NCBI GenBank assembly: GCA_038258215.1
Contig: JBBSQC010000015.1
Coordinates: forward strand, 13,004-77,003
Direction: 5' to 3'
DNA length: 64,000 nt
DNA from: Fodinibacter sp038258215
GTDB lineage: Bacteria; Actinomycetota; Actinomycetes; Actinomycetales; Dermatophilaceae
Shown: positions 16,874-26,006 of the stretch, in pieces
How the letters are laid out: each line of letters begins with the position of its first letter
How positions within the stretch are numbered: the first letter of the stretch is position 1
Position numbers and translations under genes: made by a program
Notes under the pieces: generated by a model
What the model was told of the DNA's origin: nothing
What the model saw: only the letters and a program-made list of their open reading frames with translations
Database searches by the model: none

Positions 16874-18798
16874 ACAGCGCAGGCCTGCCCACGGCATACG
16901 AGCACGGCAACCGGCTCACCCCCGAGGGGAGCAGCGCCGACCCGATCCTCGTCGAGATCGTCCAGGGCACCCTGGCGAGCGTCGAGATGGAGGTCGAGAC
17001 GGCCATCGCCCGCACGAGCCGGAGCCCGATGATCCGCGACGCACACGACTTCCGCGCCGGCATCCACGACCGCCAGCTGCGCAAGCTCACCGGTCGCAGC
17101 TACTCCGCGCTGGTGCACCCGATCGTGCGCGACTTCCCAGTGTCGCGGATGCGCGAGGGCGACGTCTACTTCCACAACGACGTCTACGAGTCCGAGGGCG
17201 GGATCGGCCACCTCCCGGACCTGTGCGTCACGGTGCCCGTCTTCCACGAGGGGGAGGTCGTCGCGTTCGTGCAGGCCTTCGGACACCACGACGACATCGG
17301 GGGCGCGGTGCCCGGGTCGATGCCGAGCAACGCACGCACCGTCTTCGAGGAAGGACTCTCGGTCCCCCCGATCAAGCTGTGGGACAACGGCGTTCCCAAC
17401 CGCGCGGCCCTGCGGATCATGACCCGCAACTCCCGGATGCCGGACAGCCTCGCCGCCGACCTGGACGCCGAGTGCTCGGCGTGCCTCATGGGCGCCAGGC
17501 GCCTCGCCGATCTCTTCGCCCGCTACGGACGCGACACCATCGAGGCGTGCTTCGACGCCATCCTCGACGCGACGACGGAGACCTACCGGCGCGAGATCCT
17601 CGGCAAGATCCCCGACGGCACGTACGTCTGGGAGGACTACGCCGAGCACGACGGCGTCGACGAGCCGCGGCTGCACACCCAGCGGATCACGCTGACCAAG
17701 AGCTCGACCGGCGGCCCCGGCCCGGGCGACGGCGGCCCGCTGCTCGTCATCGACTTCACCGGCACCGGGCCCCAGGCCAAGGGCCCGATCAACCACTGCG
17801 GCGACTACGTCGGAGGGAACTTCCTCAAGAAGTGGCTCGCCCCGATCCTGCGCAACCTCGCCGACACCCCCGAACGAATGGCCGAGCTCGACGTCAACGA
17901 GGGCGTCGTGCCGCTCATCGAGATGCGCTTCCCCGACAAGGGGACCCTGCTCACCCCGATCTACCCCGCGCCGACCAATGCCCGGACGTTCGTCATCCTG
18001 CGGCTGCTGGGCGTGCTCGCCGGTGTGGTGGCCAAGGCGGTCGACGGGCGGATGCCGGCCGACCAGGAGACGATCCGCTACACCGGGGTCTACGGCAAGG
18101 ACCGTGACGGGAACGACTACCTCATGCGGGAGGTGCTCGGTGGTGGCTCGGGGGGTCGCTACTACGCCGACGGCGAGGACACCATCCACGTCGTGCCGGA
18201 TTCACGGAACCTGCCAACCGAGTTCACCGAGAGCCGCTTTCCGTTCATCGTCGAGCGTCTTGGCCTGGCGGTCGACTCCGGCGGCGCGGGTCGCCACCGC
18301 GGCGGTCTCGGCTACGAGAAGCAGATCCGGATGCTGCGCGACGGCCACTTCATGTCGATCGCGGACCGCTCGATCCTCGCGTGCTGGGGGGTCAAGGGCG
18401 GCAAGGCGGGACGGCCGTTCGAGGTGACCGTCGACCTCGGCGGGCCGACGGAGCGCACCGTCGACGCACTCGCCGACGCCGAGCCCGTGCTGGCCGGCCA
18501 GGTCATCCGCATCCGCACCACGGGCGGCGGTGGGTGGGGCGACCCGCTCGAGCGACCCTACGACGAGGTCGAGCGCGACCTGCGTTGGGGCAAGGTGTCC
18601 TTCGCCGCCGCCGAGGCCGACTACGCCGTGCTCGCGTCCGGCACGAAGGACGCGCCGGTCATCGACGCGGCGTCCTCCGACGCCCTGCGGGCGCGGCGGC
18701 GCGGCGCCCGTGAGGAGAGGCAGCCCTTCTTCGACCGGGGTCCGGGGTATGCCGCGTTGTCCGGCGGGGCGAGCAGCGCCGAGGTCGACTGGGTCTGA
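16870..18798 (+). CDS. hyuB: ATP-dependent hydantoinase, beta subunit (HyuB)
   Basis: A 642-residue HyuB-type subunit, slightly longer than the ~580 usual. Family features include TAIARTSRSPMIRDAHDFRA, the HLPDLCVTVPVFHEG region, GHHDDIGGAVPGSMPSNA with its metal-type His/Asp cluster, GDYVGGNFLKKWLAP, and GGGSGGRYYADGEDTIHVVP followed by ESRFPFIVERLGLAVDSGGA. It forms the second half of the ring-opening enzyme with HyuA; the four-base overlap (ATGA at 16870) suggests equal synthesis. In this neighbourhood a cyclic ureide is the likely substrate, but the sequence does not say which. Confidence 0.9.
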   Translation: MNSAGLPTAYEHGNRLTPEGSSADPILVEIVQGTLASVEMEVETAIARTSRSPMIRDAHDFRAGIHDRQLRKLTGRSYSALVHPIVRDFPVSRMREGDVYFHNDVYESEGGIGHLPDLCVTVPVFHEGEVVAFVQAFGHHDDIGGAVPGSMPSNARTVFEEGLSVPPIKLWDNGVPNRAALRIMTRNSRMPDSLAADLDAECSACLMGARRLADLFARYGRDTIEACFDAILDATTETYRREILGKIPDGTYVWEDYAEHDGVDEPRLHTQRITLTKSSTGGPGPGDGGPLLVIDFTGTGPQAKGPINHCGDYVGGNFLKKWLAPILRNLADTPERMAELDVNEGVVPLIEMRFPDKGTLLTPIYPAPTNARTFVILRLLGVLAGVVAKAVDGRMPADQETIRYTGVYGKDRDGNDYLMREVLGGGSGGRYYADGEDTIHVVPDSRNLPTEFTESRFPFIVERLGLAVDSGGAGRHRGGLGYEKQIRMLRDGHFMSIADRSILACWGVKGGKAGRPFEVTVDLGGPTERTVDALADAEPVLAGQVIRIRTTGGGGWGDPLERPYDEVERDLRWGKVSFAAAEADYAVLASGTKDAPVIDAASSDALRARRRGAREERQPFFDRGPGYAALSGGASSAEVDWV

Positions 18799-18882
18799 CC
18801 TCTGAGGTGGCACCCGCGCAGCCGTTCCGCGGATGCCGGCTCGACGGCATACTGGAGGCGGAGCCGCGGCAGGAGGACCGCC

Positions 18883-19374
18883 ATGGACGTGAGCACGTTC
18901 TATGCCTTGTTCTCCGCGACCTGCTTCACGCTCACCGGGCTGTGGTGGAACGTGGTGGGGCGGCACGAGCACTGGATGCACGAGCCCGCCACCCGCCGCC
19001 GGGTGGGATCGGTCTACCTCGCCTTCCTCCTGCCGGCCCTCATGGGCCTGTTCGCGCAGATCGGGGGCGCGCAGAGCCCGGGGTACTGGCGCTTCAGCTT
19101 CGTCGTGATCTCCGTGGTCGGGTGTGCCTCGATGGCGCAGCTTCTGCGGGCGTCGAGCGGTGCCGAGGGCGCGGGGGCGTTGGCCCGTTACTGGTGGGTT
19201 TCCGCGGTCGTGTACGCCGCGATCGCGGTCCTCGGGGTGGCGCCGGAGGTTGCGGTGGGGCTCGGCACCACTGGTCTGCAGGCCGAGGCAACGCTGCTGG
19301 TGCTGCTCGTCGCGTCGGCGCACGCGCTCGTCTGGGAGTTCATGACGAATGCCGGGCCCCCGCCCGACGCCTGA
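18883..19374 (+). CDS. Four-segment membrane protein, unknown
   Basis: A 163-residue integral membrane protein with about four hydrophobic segments (about 5-24, 43-62, 71-90 and 107-125) and a fifth weaker one at 132-152. The first contains FSATCFTLTGLWWNVVGRHE, with Trp and His clustered at the membrane edge. I do not recognise the family. It follows hyuB by 84 bases; a role in transport for the ring-catabolism genes is possible but not shown. Ribosome site AGGAGG lies at 18870-18875, seven bases before ATG 18883. Confidence 0.65.
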   Translation: MDVSTFYALFSATCFTLTGLWWNVVGRHEHWMHEPATRRRVGSVYLAFLLPALMGLFAQIGGAQSPGYWRFSFVVISVVGCASMAQLLRASSGAEGAGALARYWWVSAVVYAAIAVLGVAPEVAVGLGTTGLQAEATLLVLLVASAHALVWEFMTNAGPPPDA

Positions 19375-19400
19375 CGGGCCTTCGGCGCTACCGTGGATCG

Positions 19401-19751
19401 ATGGCGCGGTACGAGGTCAACGATGCGGCGGTAGCGCACGTGCGCGACCTGATCGACAAGCACCAGTACGTCCTGGACAGCGAGTGGGGCGAGGTGCAGC
19501 CCGATGCCGAGGCGCAGAACGCCTACCTCGAGCGGCACCCCTGGGCGGACTACGCGAGCTGGCACCTCGGGCTGACCGTCGGCGCCAACGAGGAGACCAA
19601 GGGGCGGTTCGCCTTCGTGGCGGGCGACTTCCGACGGGTCCACCGCAGCGCCCTCATCGCCTGCGTCTACCGAGCCTCGGAGTGGCGGCACAAGGAGGTC
19701 GAGCTGGCCGCGCACGACCTGCTCCAGCACCTCGACGCGACGAGCGGCTGA
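19401..19751 (+). CDS. Conserved hypothetical protein, 116 residues
   Basis: A small soluble protein of unknown function. It starts MARYEVNDAAVAHVRDLIDK and has a central Trp-rich stretch HPWADYASWHLGLTVGANEE, then GRFAFVAGDFRRVHRSAL and a C-terminal amphipathic helix. The codon pattern and compact alpha-beta layout suggest a real gene conserved in actinobacteria. It begins 26 bases after the membrane protein, probably in the same transcript. No domain can be named from the sequence. Confidence 0.7.
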   Translation: MARYEVNDAAVAHVRDLIDKHQYVLDSEWGEVQPDAEAQNAYLERHPWADYASWHLGLTVGANEETKGRFAFVAGDFRRVHRSALIACVYRASEWRHKEVELAAHDLLQHLDATSG

Positions 19752-19950
19752 CCCGTATCTGCGTCACCCCTCCCGGCGTCGGGCTCGTGACCCCGAAGGA
19801 CCGGGGGGTGGCAGAAGGTGACAGACGGATGCCGGGCACCACGGAGCGGGATGCCGAGGGTCGCGAGCACTTGGGTGGCTAGGTTGACCCCACAGGACAT
19901 CGAGGGCACCGGCGTGTCGCCATCCCCTCCGTCGACCGCAGGGAGAGCTC

Positions 19951-21123
19951 GTGCACGGACCACTGACCGGCCTCACCGTCATCGACCTGTCCCGAGCCCT
20001 CGCCGGGCCGCACGCCGCGATGATGCTCGGCGACATGGGCGCCCGCGTCATCAAGGTGGAGTCGGCCACCGGTGACGACACGCGGGGCTACGGGCCCCCC
20101 TTCGTCGGGCCCGTCGACGACCCGGTCTCCACGTACTTCCTCGCCTGCAACCGCAACAAGGAGTCCATCGCCCTCGACCTCAAGTCCGACGACGGCCGCG
20201 AGACCCTCACCCGACTGGTCCGCCACGGCGACGTGCTCGTCGAGAACTTCCGCCCCGGCGTGCTCGACCGCCTCGGCTTCGGGGTGGAGATGCTGCACGA
20301 GGTCAACCCCGCGCTGGTCGTCCTGTCGATCAGCGGGTTCGGCCACGACGGCCCCGAGGGCGGCCGTGCGGGCTACGACCAGATCGCCCAGGGCGAGGCG
20401 GGCCTGATGTCGATCACGGGCCCGGGACCTGACGAACCGCAGAGGGTCGGTGTGCCCATCGCCGACCTCCTGGCCGGCCTGCACGGCGCGTACGGCGTCG
20501 CGGCCGCCTTGCGCGAGCGAGAGCTGACGGGAGTGGGGCGGGTGGTCCGCACCTCCCTCCTCGCGGCCGTGGTCGGGGTGCACGCCTTCCAGGGCACGGC
20601 CCAGACCGTGGCCGGGCAGACCGCCCGGGCCCAGGGGAACCACCACCCCTCGATCGCGCCCTACGGCCTCTTCCACGCCAGCGACGGCCCCGTCCAGATC
20701 GCCGTGGGGTCCGAGTCACTGTGGCAGCGGTTCGCCCCGGCCTTCGGCATCGACCCGGGAGCGCCCGACTTCGCCACCAATGCGCTGCGGGTCACCCACC
20801 GGGAGCACCTCGTCGAGGTGGTCGACGCCGTCTTCGGCACCTGGCGCTGGGCGGACCTGCTGGCGAGGCTGGACGCCGTCGGGGTTCCCGCCGGGCGGGT
20901 CAGGTCGATCGACGAGGTCTACGCGTGGGAGCAGACCCGGTCCCAGGGCCTCGTCGTGCAGGTCGAGCACCCGACGCTCGGGACCATCGACCTCCCGGGG
21001 CCGCCCATCCGCCTGGACGACAACCCCTTCGGCGGGGGGCGGGAGACCCACCTGCCTCCGCCCCGCCTGGGCGAGCACGACGCCGCCATCCGAGCCTGGC
21101 TCGACGACCGCGACGGGTCCTGA
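19951..21123 (+). CDS. CaiB/BaiF family (class III) CoA-transferase
   Basis: A 390-residue class III CoA-transferase. It opens with LTGLTVIDLSRALAGPHAAM and MGARVIKVESATGDDTRGYG, continues with YFLACNRNKESIALDLKSDD and LVENFRPGVLDRLGFG, all typical of formyl-CoA and carnitine CoA-transferases. The enzyme moves CoA between an acyl-CoA and a free acid. In this context it could activate an acid released by ring opening, such as malonate, but substrate choice cannot be read. GGGAG (19941-19945) supports GTG 19951. Confidence 0.88.
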   Translation: MHGPLTGLTVIDLSRALAGPHAAMMLGDMGARVIKVESATGDDTRGYGPPFVGPVDDPVSTYFLACNRNKESIALDLKSDDGRETLTRLVRHGDVLVENFRPGVLDRLGFGVEMLHEVNPALVVLSISGFGHDGPEGGRAGYDQIAQGEAGLMSITGPGPDEPQRVGVPIADLLAGLHGAYGVAAALRERELTGVGRVVRTSLLAAVVGVHAFQGTAQTVAGQTARAQGNHHPSIAPYGLFHASDGPVQIAVGSESLWQRFAPAFGIDPGAPDFATNALRVTHREHLVEVVDAVFGTWRWADLLARLDAVGVPAGRVRSIDEVYAWEQTRSQGLVVQVEHPTLGTIDLPGPPIRLDDNPFGGGRETHLPPPRLGEHDAAIRAWLDDRDGS

Positions 21124-21133
21124 CTGCGGGGGG

Positions 21134-22078
21134 TCAGTGCCCGGCGGGCGCGAGCGCGTCCTCGACCCGGTCGGGGACGGCCACGCTGGGAGTGGCACTG
21201 CGCTGCTCGTGCAGGGCCAGGCCGACCCCCGAGACGAGCACCACGGCGAAACCGACCCACTGGGACCCGGTGGGTCGGGCGTCGAGGAAGGCGACACCCA
21301 CCACGGCCGCGGTGAGGGGAAAAGCGAGCTCGGCGAGCGTGGCCCGGGATGCCGGGGTGCGCCCGAGGGCGCGGTAGTACAGCGCCAGCGCGAGCAGACC
21401 CGGGATCAGCGCGAGGAGCAGGATGTTGCGGATGGCGTCGGTACCCACCGACACCGAGGTCGAGGTGAAGGCCACGAGGACCATCAGCGTCACGAGCCCG
21501 ACGGCGAAGCGCAGAGCCGTGAGGTCGGAGAAGCGCAGCTCCGCACTGGCCGCACGACCGAGCACCGTGCCCGCCGCCCAGAGCGCCGCCGCCCCGAGCG
21601 CGAGCAGGGCGGCCTGTGCACCGGACACCCCCACCCGGAGCGGCTCGGGGAACGCGAGCAGCCACGCGCCGACGAGCGCCGGCACGGCGAAGTAGGCGAA
21701 GCTCGGCCGCAGCCGCTCCCCCAGGACCATCGCGGCCAGCGTGAGGGCCAGGAGCGGCTGCAGCTTCTGGAGCACCTGGGGGGTGATCGGGTCCCCAAGC
21801 CGGAAGGCGGCGGTGAACAGGGTCGTGGCCAACGCCGACGAGCCCGCGCCGATGACGAGCACGCTCACCTTGGTGCGGGTGCTGGCCGCCAGCACTCGGC
21901 GCACGGCCGGCACCAGCCAGGGCAGGGTGAGCAGCGTGAGCACCACGTGCTCCCAGAAGACGATCGCGAGAGCCGGGTACTCCGCGGCGAGCGGTCCCCG
22001 CCAGAGGGAGGACAGCCCCCAGAGCGAGGCGGCGAGCGCGACGAGCCAGGTGCGGTCGGATCCACGGGGTGCGGCCAT
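21134..22078 (-). CDS. EamA-family (drug/metabolite) transporter
   Basis: A 314-residue membrane protein with about ten hydrophobic segments arranged as two EamA halves (about 12-145 and 155-290). The first half ends in PSFAYFAVPALVGAWLLAFP and the second in PTGSQWVGFAVVLVSGVGLA, the repeated signature of the family. Members export or import amino acids, nucleobases or other small metabolites. It is convergent with the CoA-transferase gene (10 bases between stops) and divergent from carbamate kinase, so it interrupts the catabolic run on the opposite strand. Its substrate is unknown. Confidence 0.85.
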   Translation of the reverse strand: MAAPRGSDRTWLVALAASLWGLSSLWRGPLAAEYPALAIVFWEHVVLTLLTLPWLVPAVRRVLAASTRTKVSVLVIGAGSSALATTLFTAAFRLGDPITPQVLQKLQPLLALTLAAMVLGERLRPSFAYFAVPALVGAWLLAFPEPLRVGVSGAQAALLALGAAALWAAGTVLGRAASAELRFSDLTALRFAVGLVTLMVLVAFTSTSVSVGTDAIRNILLLALIPGLLALALYYRALGRTPASRATLAELAFPLTAAVVGVAFLDARPTGSQWVGFAVVLVSGVGLALHEQRSATPSVAVPDRVEDALAPAGH

Positions 22079-22222
22079 GGGGGCAGCCTGCCACCGACCG
22101 CAGGCCAGGGGGATGCCGGGTCGCCAACCGTGACGACCGGGTTGGGCAGATCCTGACGACGCGACACCTCGGAGCGCTCCCTAGGGTCGTGCCAACGGTT
22201 CGAGACGACGAGGCGGGTGAGC

Positions 22223-23158
22223 ATGCGGGTCCTGCTGGCACTGGGTGGCAACGCGATGACCGGTCCGGACGGCAGCGCGGCGCCGGCGGCCCAGATCGAG
22301 GCCATCAGCCGGGCGATGCGGGCGGGGGCGCGGCTCGTCGCGGCGGGGCACGAGCTCGTCGTCACCCACGGCAACGGCCCGCAGGTCGGCAACATCCTCG
22401 TCAAGAACGAGCTGGCCGCGCGGGTCGTCCCCCCGGTGCCCCTCGACTGGTGTGGTGCCCAGACCCAGGGCACTCTCGGTTTCACGATCCTCAACGCCCT
22501 CGACGCCGCCCTCGCCGACGTGGGCGCCCCGAGTCCCGTGGCCGCCCTCGTCACTCGCACCCTCGTCGACCGTGACGACCCCGGCTTCACCCACCCCAGC
22601 AAGCCGATCGGCCGCCATCTCCCCCGTCAGGAGGCCCAACACCTCATCGAGCACGGGCAGGTCTGGCAGGACCGCGGGGAGAGGGGCTGGCGCCGCGTGG
22701 TCGCCTCCCCCGAGCCCGTGGAGGTGCTCGACGTCGGCGCGGCTCGCACCCTGCTCGACGCCGGGTTCGTCGTGGTCACGGCCGGGGGCGGCGGCGTCCC
22801 GGTCGTGCGAGAGGCCGACGGAACCCTCCGCGGTGTCGAGGCCGTCATCGACAAGGACCTCACCGCGGCCCTCCTCGCACGCACCCTGCACGCCGACGTC
22901 CTCGTCATAGCCACCGACGTCGACCACGCCGCCGTCGACTGGGACACCCCGCAGCAGCGCGACGTCGGCCGGGTCGGTGTCACCGAGATGCGGAGGTATG
23001 CCGCGGACGGCCAGTTCGCCTCGGGCTCGATGGGGCCCAAGGTCGAGGCGGCACTCCGGTTCGTCGAGGGGGGCGGCGCCCGCAGCGTCATCACCTCGCT
23101 CACCCACATCACCGACGCGGTCGCGGGCGACTTCGGCACCGTCATCGAGGCCGACTGA
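22223..23158 (+). CDS. Carbamate kinase family protein
   Basis: A 311-residue amino-acid-kinase-fold protein. Diagnostic motifs are LLALGGNAM, VTHGNGPQVGNIL (carbamoyl-phosphate/ATP binding), VTAGGGGVPVV, VIDKDLTAALLA and ASGSMGPKVEAALRFVE. The enzyme makes ATP from carbamoyl phosphate and ADP, yielding carbamate that falls to ammonia and CO2. No arginine deiminase genes are near; the likely source of carbamoyl groups is the ureide pathway around it. I chose ATG 22223 because GAGG (22210-22213) is well spaced; a GTG at 22217 is too close. The next gene starts 88 bases on. Confidence 0.9.
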   Translation: MRVLLALGGNAMTGPDGSAAPAAQIEAISRAMRAGARLVAAGHELVVTHGNGPQVGNILVKNELAARVVPPVPLDWCGAQTQGTLGFTILNALDAALADVGAPSPVAALVTRTLVDRDDPGFTHPSKPIGRHLPRQEAQHLIEHGQVWQDRGERGWRRVVASPEPVEVLDVGAARTLLDAGFVVVTAGGGGVPVVREADGTLRGVEAVIDKDLTAALLARTLHADVLVIATDVDHAAVDWDTPQQRDVGRVGVTEMRRYAADGQFASGSMGPKVEAALRFVEGGGARSVITSLTHITDAVAGDFGTVIEAD

Positions 23159-23246
23159 CGCAACCACCGACGACCACACCCAACCCGACACCCACACCGA
23201 TCCCCGCACCCAGAGCCGGAGCCCCGGCCCACAGGAAGGAAACGCC

Positions 23247-24386
23247 GTGCCCGACGCCATCGAGGTCCGCAAGGTTCCGCTGCACACCGTGTCCGACGCC
23301 TCGGAGCTGGGCCGGCTCATCGACGAGGGGGTGTTCGAGGCGGCCCGCGTGGTCGCCGTCATCGGCAAGACGGAGGGCAACGGCGGGGTCAACGACTACA
23401 CCCGCATCATCGCCGACCGCGCCTTCCGCGAGATGCTCGTCGCCAAGGGCGCCGACGCCGAGCAGGTCAAGGACGTGCCGATCGTCTGGTCCGGCGGCAC
23501 CGACGGCATCATCAGCCCGCACGCCACGATCTTCGCGACCGTGCCCGCCGAGCGTGCGGAGCAGAGCGACGAGCCGCGCCTCACGGTGGGGTTCGCGATG
23601 AGCGAGACCCTCCTCCCCGAGGACATCGGGCGCACGGCGATGGTCAGCAAGGTCGCTGCCGCGGTGGAGATCGCGATGGAGCGGGCCGGCATCACCGACC
23701 CGGCCGACGTCCACTACGTGCAGACCAAGACCCCGCTGCTCACCATCGACACCATCCGGGACGCCAGGAGCCGCGGCAACGACGTCTTCACCGAGGACAC
23801 CCTGACGTCGATGGACGTGTCCAACGGCGGCACGGCGCTGGGCATCGCCGTGGCGCTCGGGGAGATCGACATGCCGAACGACGAGGACGTCCTGCGCGAC
23901 CGCGCCCTCTTCTCGTCCGTGGCATCGTGCTCCTCGGGCGTCGAGCTCGACCGCGCCCAGGTCGTGGTCGTCGGCAACACCCGGGGCGTCGGCGGACGGT
24001 ACCGGATCGGCCACTCGGTGATGAAGGACGCGCTCGACCAGGACGGGCTGTGGGACGCGATCCGGGATGCCGGGCTCGACCTTCCCGAGCGCCCCCACCC
24101 CAGCGACCTGGGTGGGCGGGTCGTCAACCTCTTCCTCAAGTGCGAGGCGAGCCAGGACGGCCGGGTCAGGGGGCGTCGCAACGCCATGCTCGACGACTCC
24201 GACGTGCACTGGCACCGCCAGATCAAGGCCGCCGTCGGCGGGGTCGCCGCCGCGGTCACCGGTGACCCGGCGATCTTCGTGTCGGTCTCAGCGGCCCACC
24301 AGGGCCCCGAGGGCGGCGGCCCCGTCGCGGCCATCGTCGACCTCGGTGCGGGTGAGCCGACGGGATACCGGCCGCCACACGCCTGA
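23247..24386 (+). CDS. Ring-opening amidohydrolase (barbiturase / cyanuric acid hydrolase family)
   Basis: A 379-residue enzyme of the small barbiturase-AtzD family, normal in length. The fold has three similar domains, each giving a Lys and a Ser to the active site; candidate segments are IGKTEGNGGVNDYTRI with WSGGTDGIISPH, TKTPLLTI with SVASCSSGVELDRA, and the C-terminal SVSAAHQGPEGGGPVAAIVD, which also carries metal-binding residues. It opens barbiturate to ureidomalonate or cyanuric acid to carboxybiuret. The neighbouring oxidase-type hydroxylase and pyrimidine-type permease favour barbiturase. AGGAAGGA (23232-23239) supports GTG 23247. Confidence 0.9.
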   Translation: MPDAIEVRKVPLHTVSDASELGRLIDEGVFEAARVVAVIGKTEGNGGVNDYTRIIADRAFREMLVAKGADAEQVKDVPIVWSGGTDGIISPHATIFATVPAERAEQSDEPRLTVGFAMSETLLPEDIGRTAMVSKVAAAVEIAMERAGITDPADVHYVQTKTPLLTIDTIRDARSRGNDVFTEDTLTSMDVSNGGTALGIAVALGEIDMPNDEDVLRDRALFSSVASCSSGVELDRAQVVVVGNTRGVGGRYRIGHSVMKDALDQDGLWDAIRDAGLDLPERPHPSDLGGRVVNLFLKCEASQDGRVRGRRNAMLDDSDVHWHRQIKAAVGGVAAAVTGDPAIFVSVSAAHQGPEGGGPVAAIVDLGAGEPTGYRPPHA

Positions 24387-24447
24387 CGGCTGGGCCGCGG
24401 CCCCCGCGCGCGCCACAGACCAAGCACGGTTGGCACGCGGCGAAGAG

Positions 24448-24520
24448 GCGGACCTTGCATTGCGCGCTCATGGCTGGTCGTGTCTGCGAGAAGGAGGCTG
24501 CCAGCCAGCGGTAGGTCCGC
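24448..24520 (+). other. Nested inverted repeats between catabolic and glycan regions
   Basis: GCGGACCT (24448-24455) pairs with AGGTCCGC (24513-24520), and inside them GGCTGG (24472-24477) pairs with CCAGCC (24501-24506). The nested arms could fold into one long structured RNA. It lies in the 250-base gap between the barbiturase-like gene and glf. It may be a terminator, a leader structure or chance. Confidence 0.3.
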
Positions 24521-24582
24521 AAGCGACCGATTGGCCAAGCCTGGACTGCCGGACGGATGAGGTATAGGAGTGGTACCCAACC

Positions 24583-24639
24583 GTGAGCGAGCGGGCCCGG
24601 GTCAAGGTCTGCCACGGCAACGAGTGGACTGAAATCTGA
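24583..24639 (+). CDS. Possible 18-residue leader ORF coupled to glf
   Basis: GTG 24583 opens an 18-codon frame reading SERARVKVCHGNEWTEI, whose stop TGA overlaps the glf ATG (TGATG at 24637-24641). Translation of the short ORF could therefore feed ribosomes into glf. It may instead be the tail of a lost gene. No ribosome site is convincing. Confidence 0.3.
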   Translation: MSERARVKVCHGNEWTEI

Positions 24640-25805
24640 TGCGAGCAGATCTTGTGGTTGTCGGCTCAGGCCTCTACGGCCTGACAGTCGCCGAGCGCGC
24701 GGCGGAGCGCGGCCTCGGCGTCGTCGTCATCGACCGCCGCGACCACATCGGCGGCAACGCCTGGAGCGAGATCGAGCCGGCCACTGGCATCGAGGTGCAC
24801 CGGTACGGCCCGCACCTCTTCCACACCAGCAACGAGCGCGTGTGGCACTACGTCAACCGATTCACGGCATTCACCGATTACGTCCACCGCGTCTGGACAG
24901 TGCACGCCGACGAGGTCTTCTCGATGCCCATCAACCTCGGCACGATCAACCAGTTCTTCCGCTCCAGCTACGGCGCTGACGCGGCCCGACAGCTCGTCGC
25001 TGAGCAGGCAGTCGAACTCTTCGACAGGCCGACCAACCTCGAGGAGAAGGCTGTATCGCTCATCGGTCGGCCGTTGTACGAGGCATTCGTGCGCGGGTAC
25101 ACGGCCAAGCAGTGGCAGACCGACCCGCGCGAGCTGCCCGCGAATGTCATCAGCCGGCTCCCGGTGCGCTACACCTACGACAACCGGTACTTCGACGACC
25201 GCTGGGAGGGGCTGCCCGTCGACGGATACGCCGCGTGGCTGACCCGGATGGCCGACTCTCCGCGCATCGACGTGCGCCTCTGTACTGACTTTCTCGAAGA
25301 GGGGCACGAGCTCTCCCGCTCTGCTGTCGTCGGCCAGGTCCCGGTGGTCTACACCGGACCGCTCGACCGGTACTTCGGTGGTGCTCTCGGCCAGCTCTCG
25401 TGGCGAACCCTCGATTTCGAGCGGGAGGTCCTGCCGGTCGGTGACTACCAAGGGTGTGCGGTGCTCAACGAGGCCGATGAAGGTGTGCCTTGGACCCGAA
25501 CCGTCGAGTTCCGGCACTTCCACCCTGAACGGGAGTACCCGTCCGACCGCACTGTCGTGGTCCGTGAGTTCTCGCGCTTGGCTGGCCCCGGCGACGAGCC
25601 GTACTACCCAGTGGCCGGTGCCGCCGACCGGGAACGCCTGGCGGCGTACCGGGAACTGGCCCGCTTCGAGGAGAGTCACGGCGTCCACTTCGGTGGGCGG
25701 CTGGGCACCTACCGTTACCTCGATATGCACGTGGCCATCGCCTCGGCGCTGGCCTTCACCGACAGCGGGCTCGCCGACCTGCTCGCCCCGGGCTCCCGGG
25801 CGTGA
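24639..25805 (+). CDS. glf: UDP-galactopyranose mutase
   Basis: A 388-residue flavoenzyme, typical length. It has the FAD-binding start DLVVVGSGLYGLTVAERAAE, the motif DRRDHIGGNAWSE, and the GLF signature RYGPHLFHTSNERVWHYVNR. Conserved substrate residues appear in PLYEAFVRGYTAKQWQTDP and VVYTGPLDRYFGGALGQL. It converts UDP-galactopyranose to UDP-galactofuranose, the donor for galactofuranose in cell-wall arabinogalactan and surface glycans. There is no galactofuranosyltransferase adjacent; it opens a block containing a GlcNAc-transferase and a prolyl hydroxylase and may supply sugar for the same glycan, which is inference. Confidence 0.93.
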   Translation: MRADLVVVGSGLYGLTVAERAAERGLGVVVIDRRDHIGGNAWSEIEPATGIEVHRYGPHLFHTSNERVWHYVNRFTAFTDYVHRVWTVHADEVFSMPINLGTINQFFRSSYGADAARQLVAEQAVELFDRPTNLEEKAVSLIGRPLYEAFVRGYTAKQWQTDPRELPANVISRLPVRYTYDNRYFDDRWEGLPVDGYAAWLTRMADSPRIDVRLCTDFLEEGHELSRSAVVGQVPVVYTGPLDRYFGGALGQLSWRTLDFEREVLPVGDYQGCAVLNEADEGVPWTRTVEFRHFHPEREYPSDRTVVVREFSRLAGPGDEPYYPVAGAADRERLAAYRELARFEESHGVHFGGRLGTYRYLDMHVAIASALAFTDSGLADLLAPGSRA

Positions 25806-26006
25806 GGACCGGCGAACCGCGTCGGCATCCCTGGTTCACGTCGCCGCAGGGGGAAGGCCGATGGCTGGGGCCGAAATGACCCGATCGAACTATTGCTACC
25901 TCGAGCGGCACAGGAGGAGGATCTTTGCGATATCAGTGGCCCGGGGGCCTGTGCAAGGCCCGCCGGGCAGCTGGTCGATACCCGTTCTACAACAGCGGAG
26001 GTCGCC

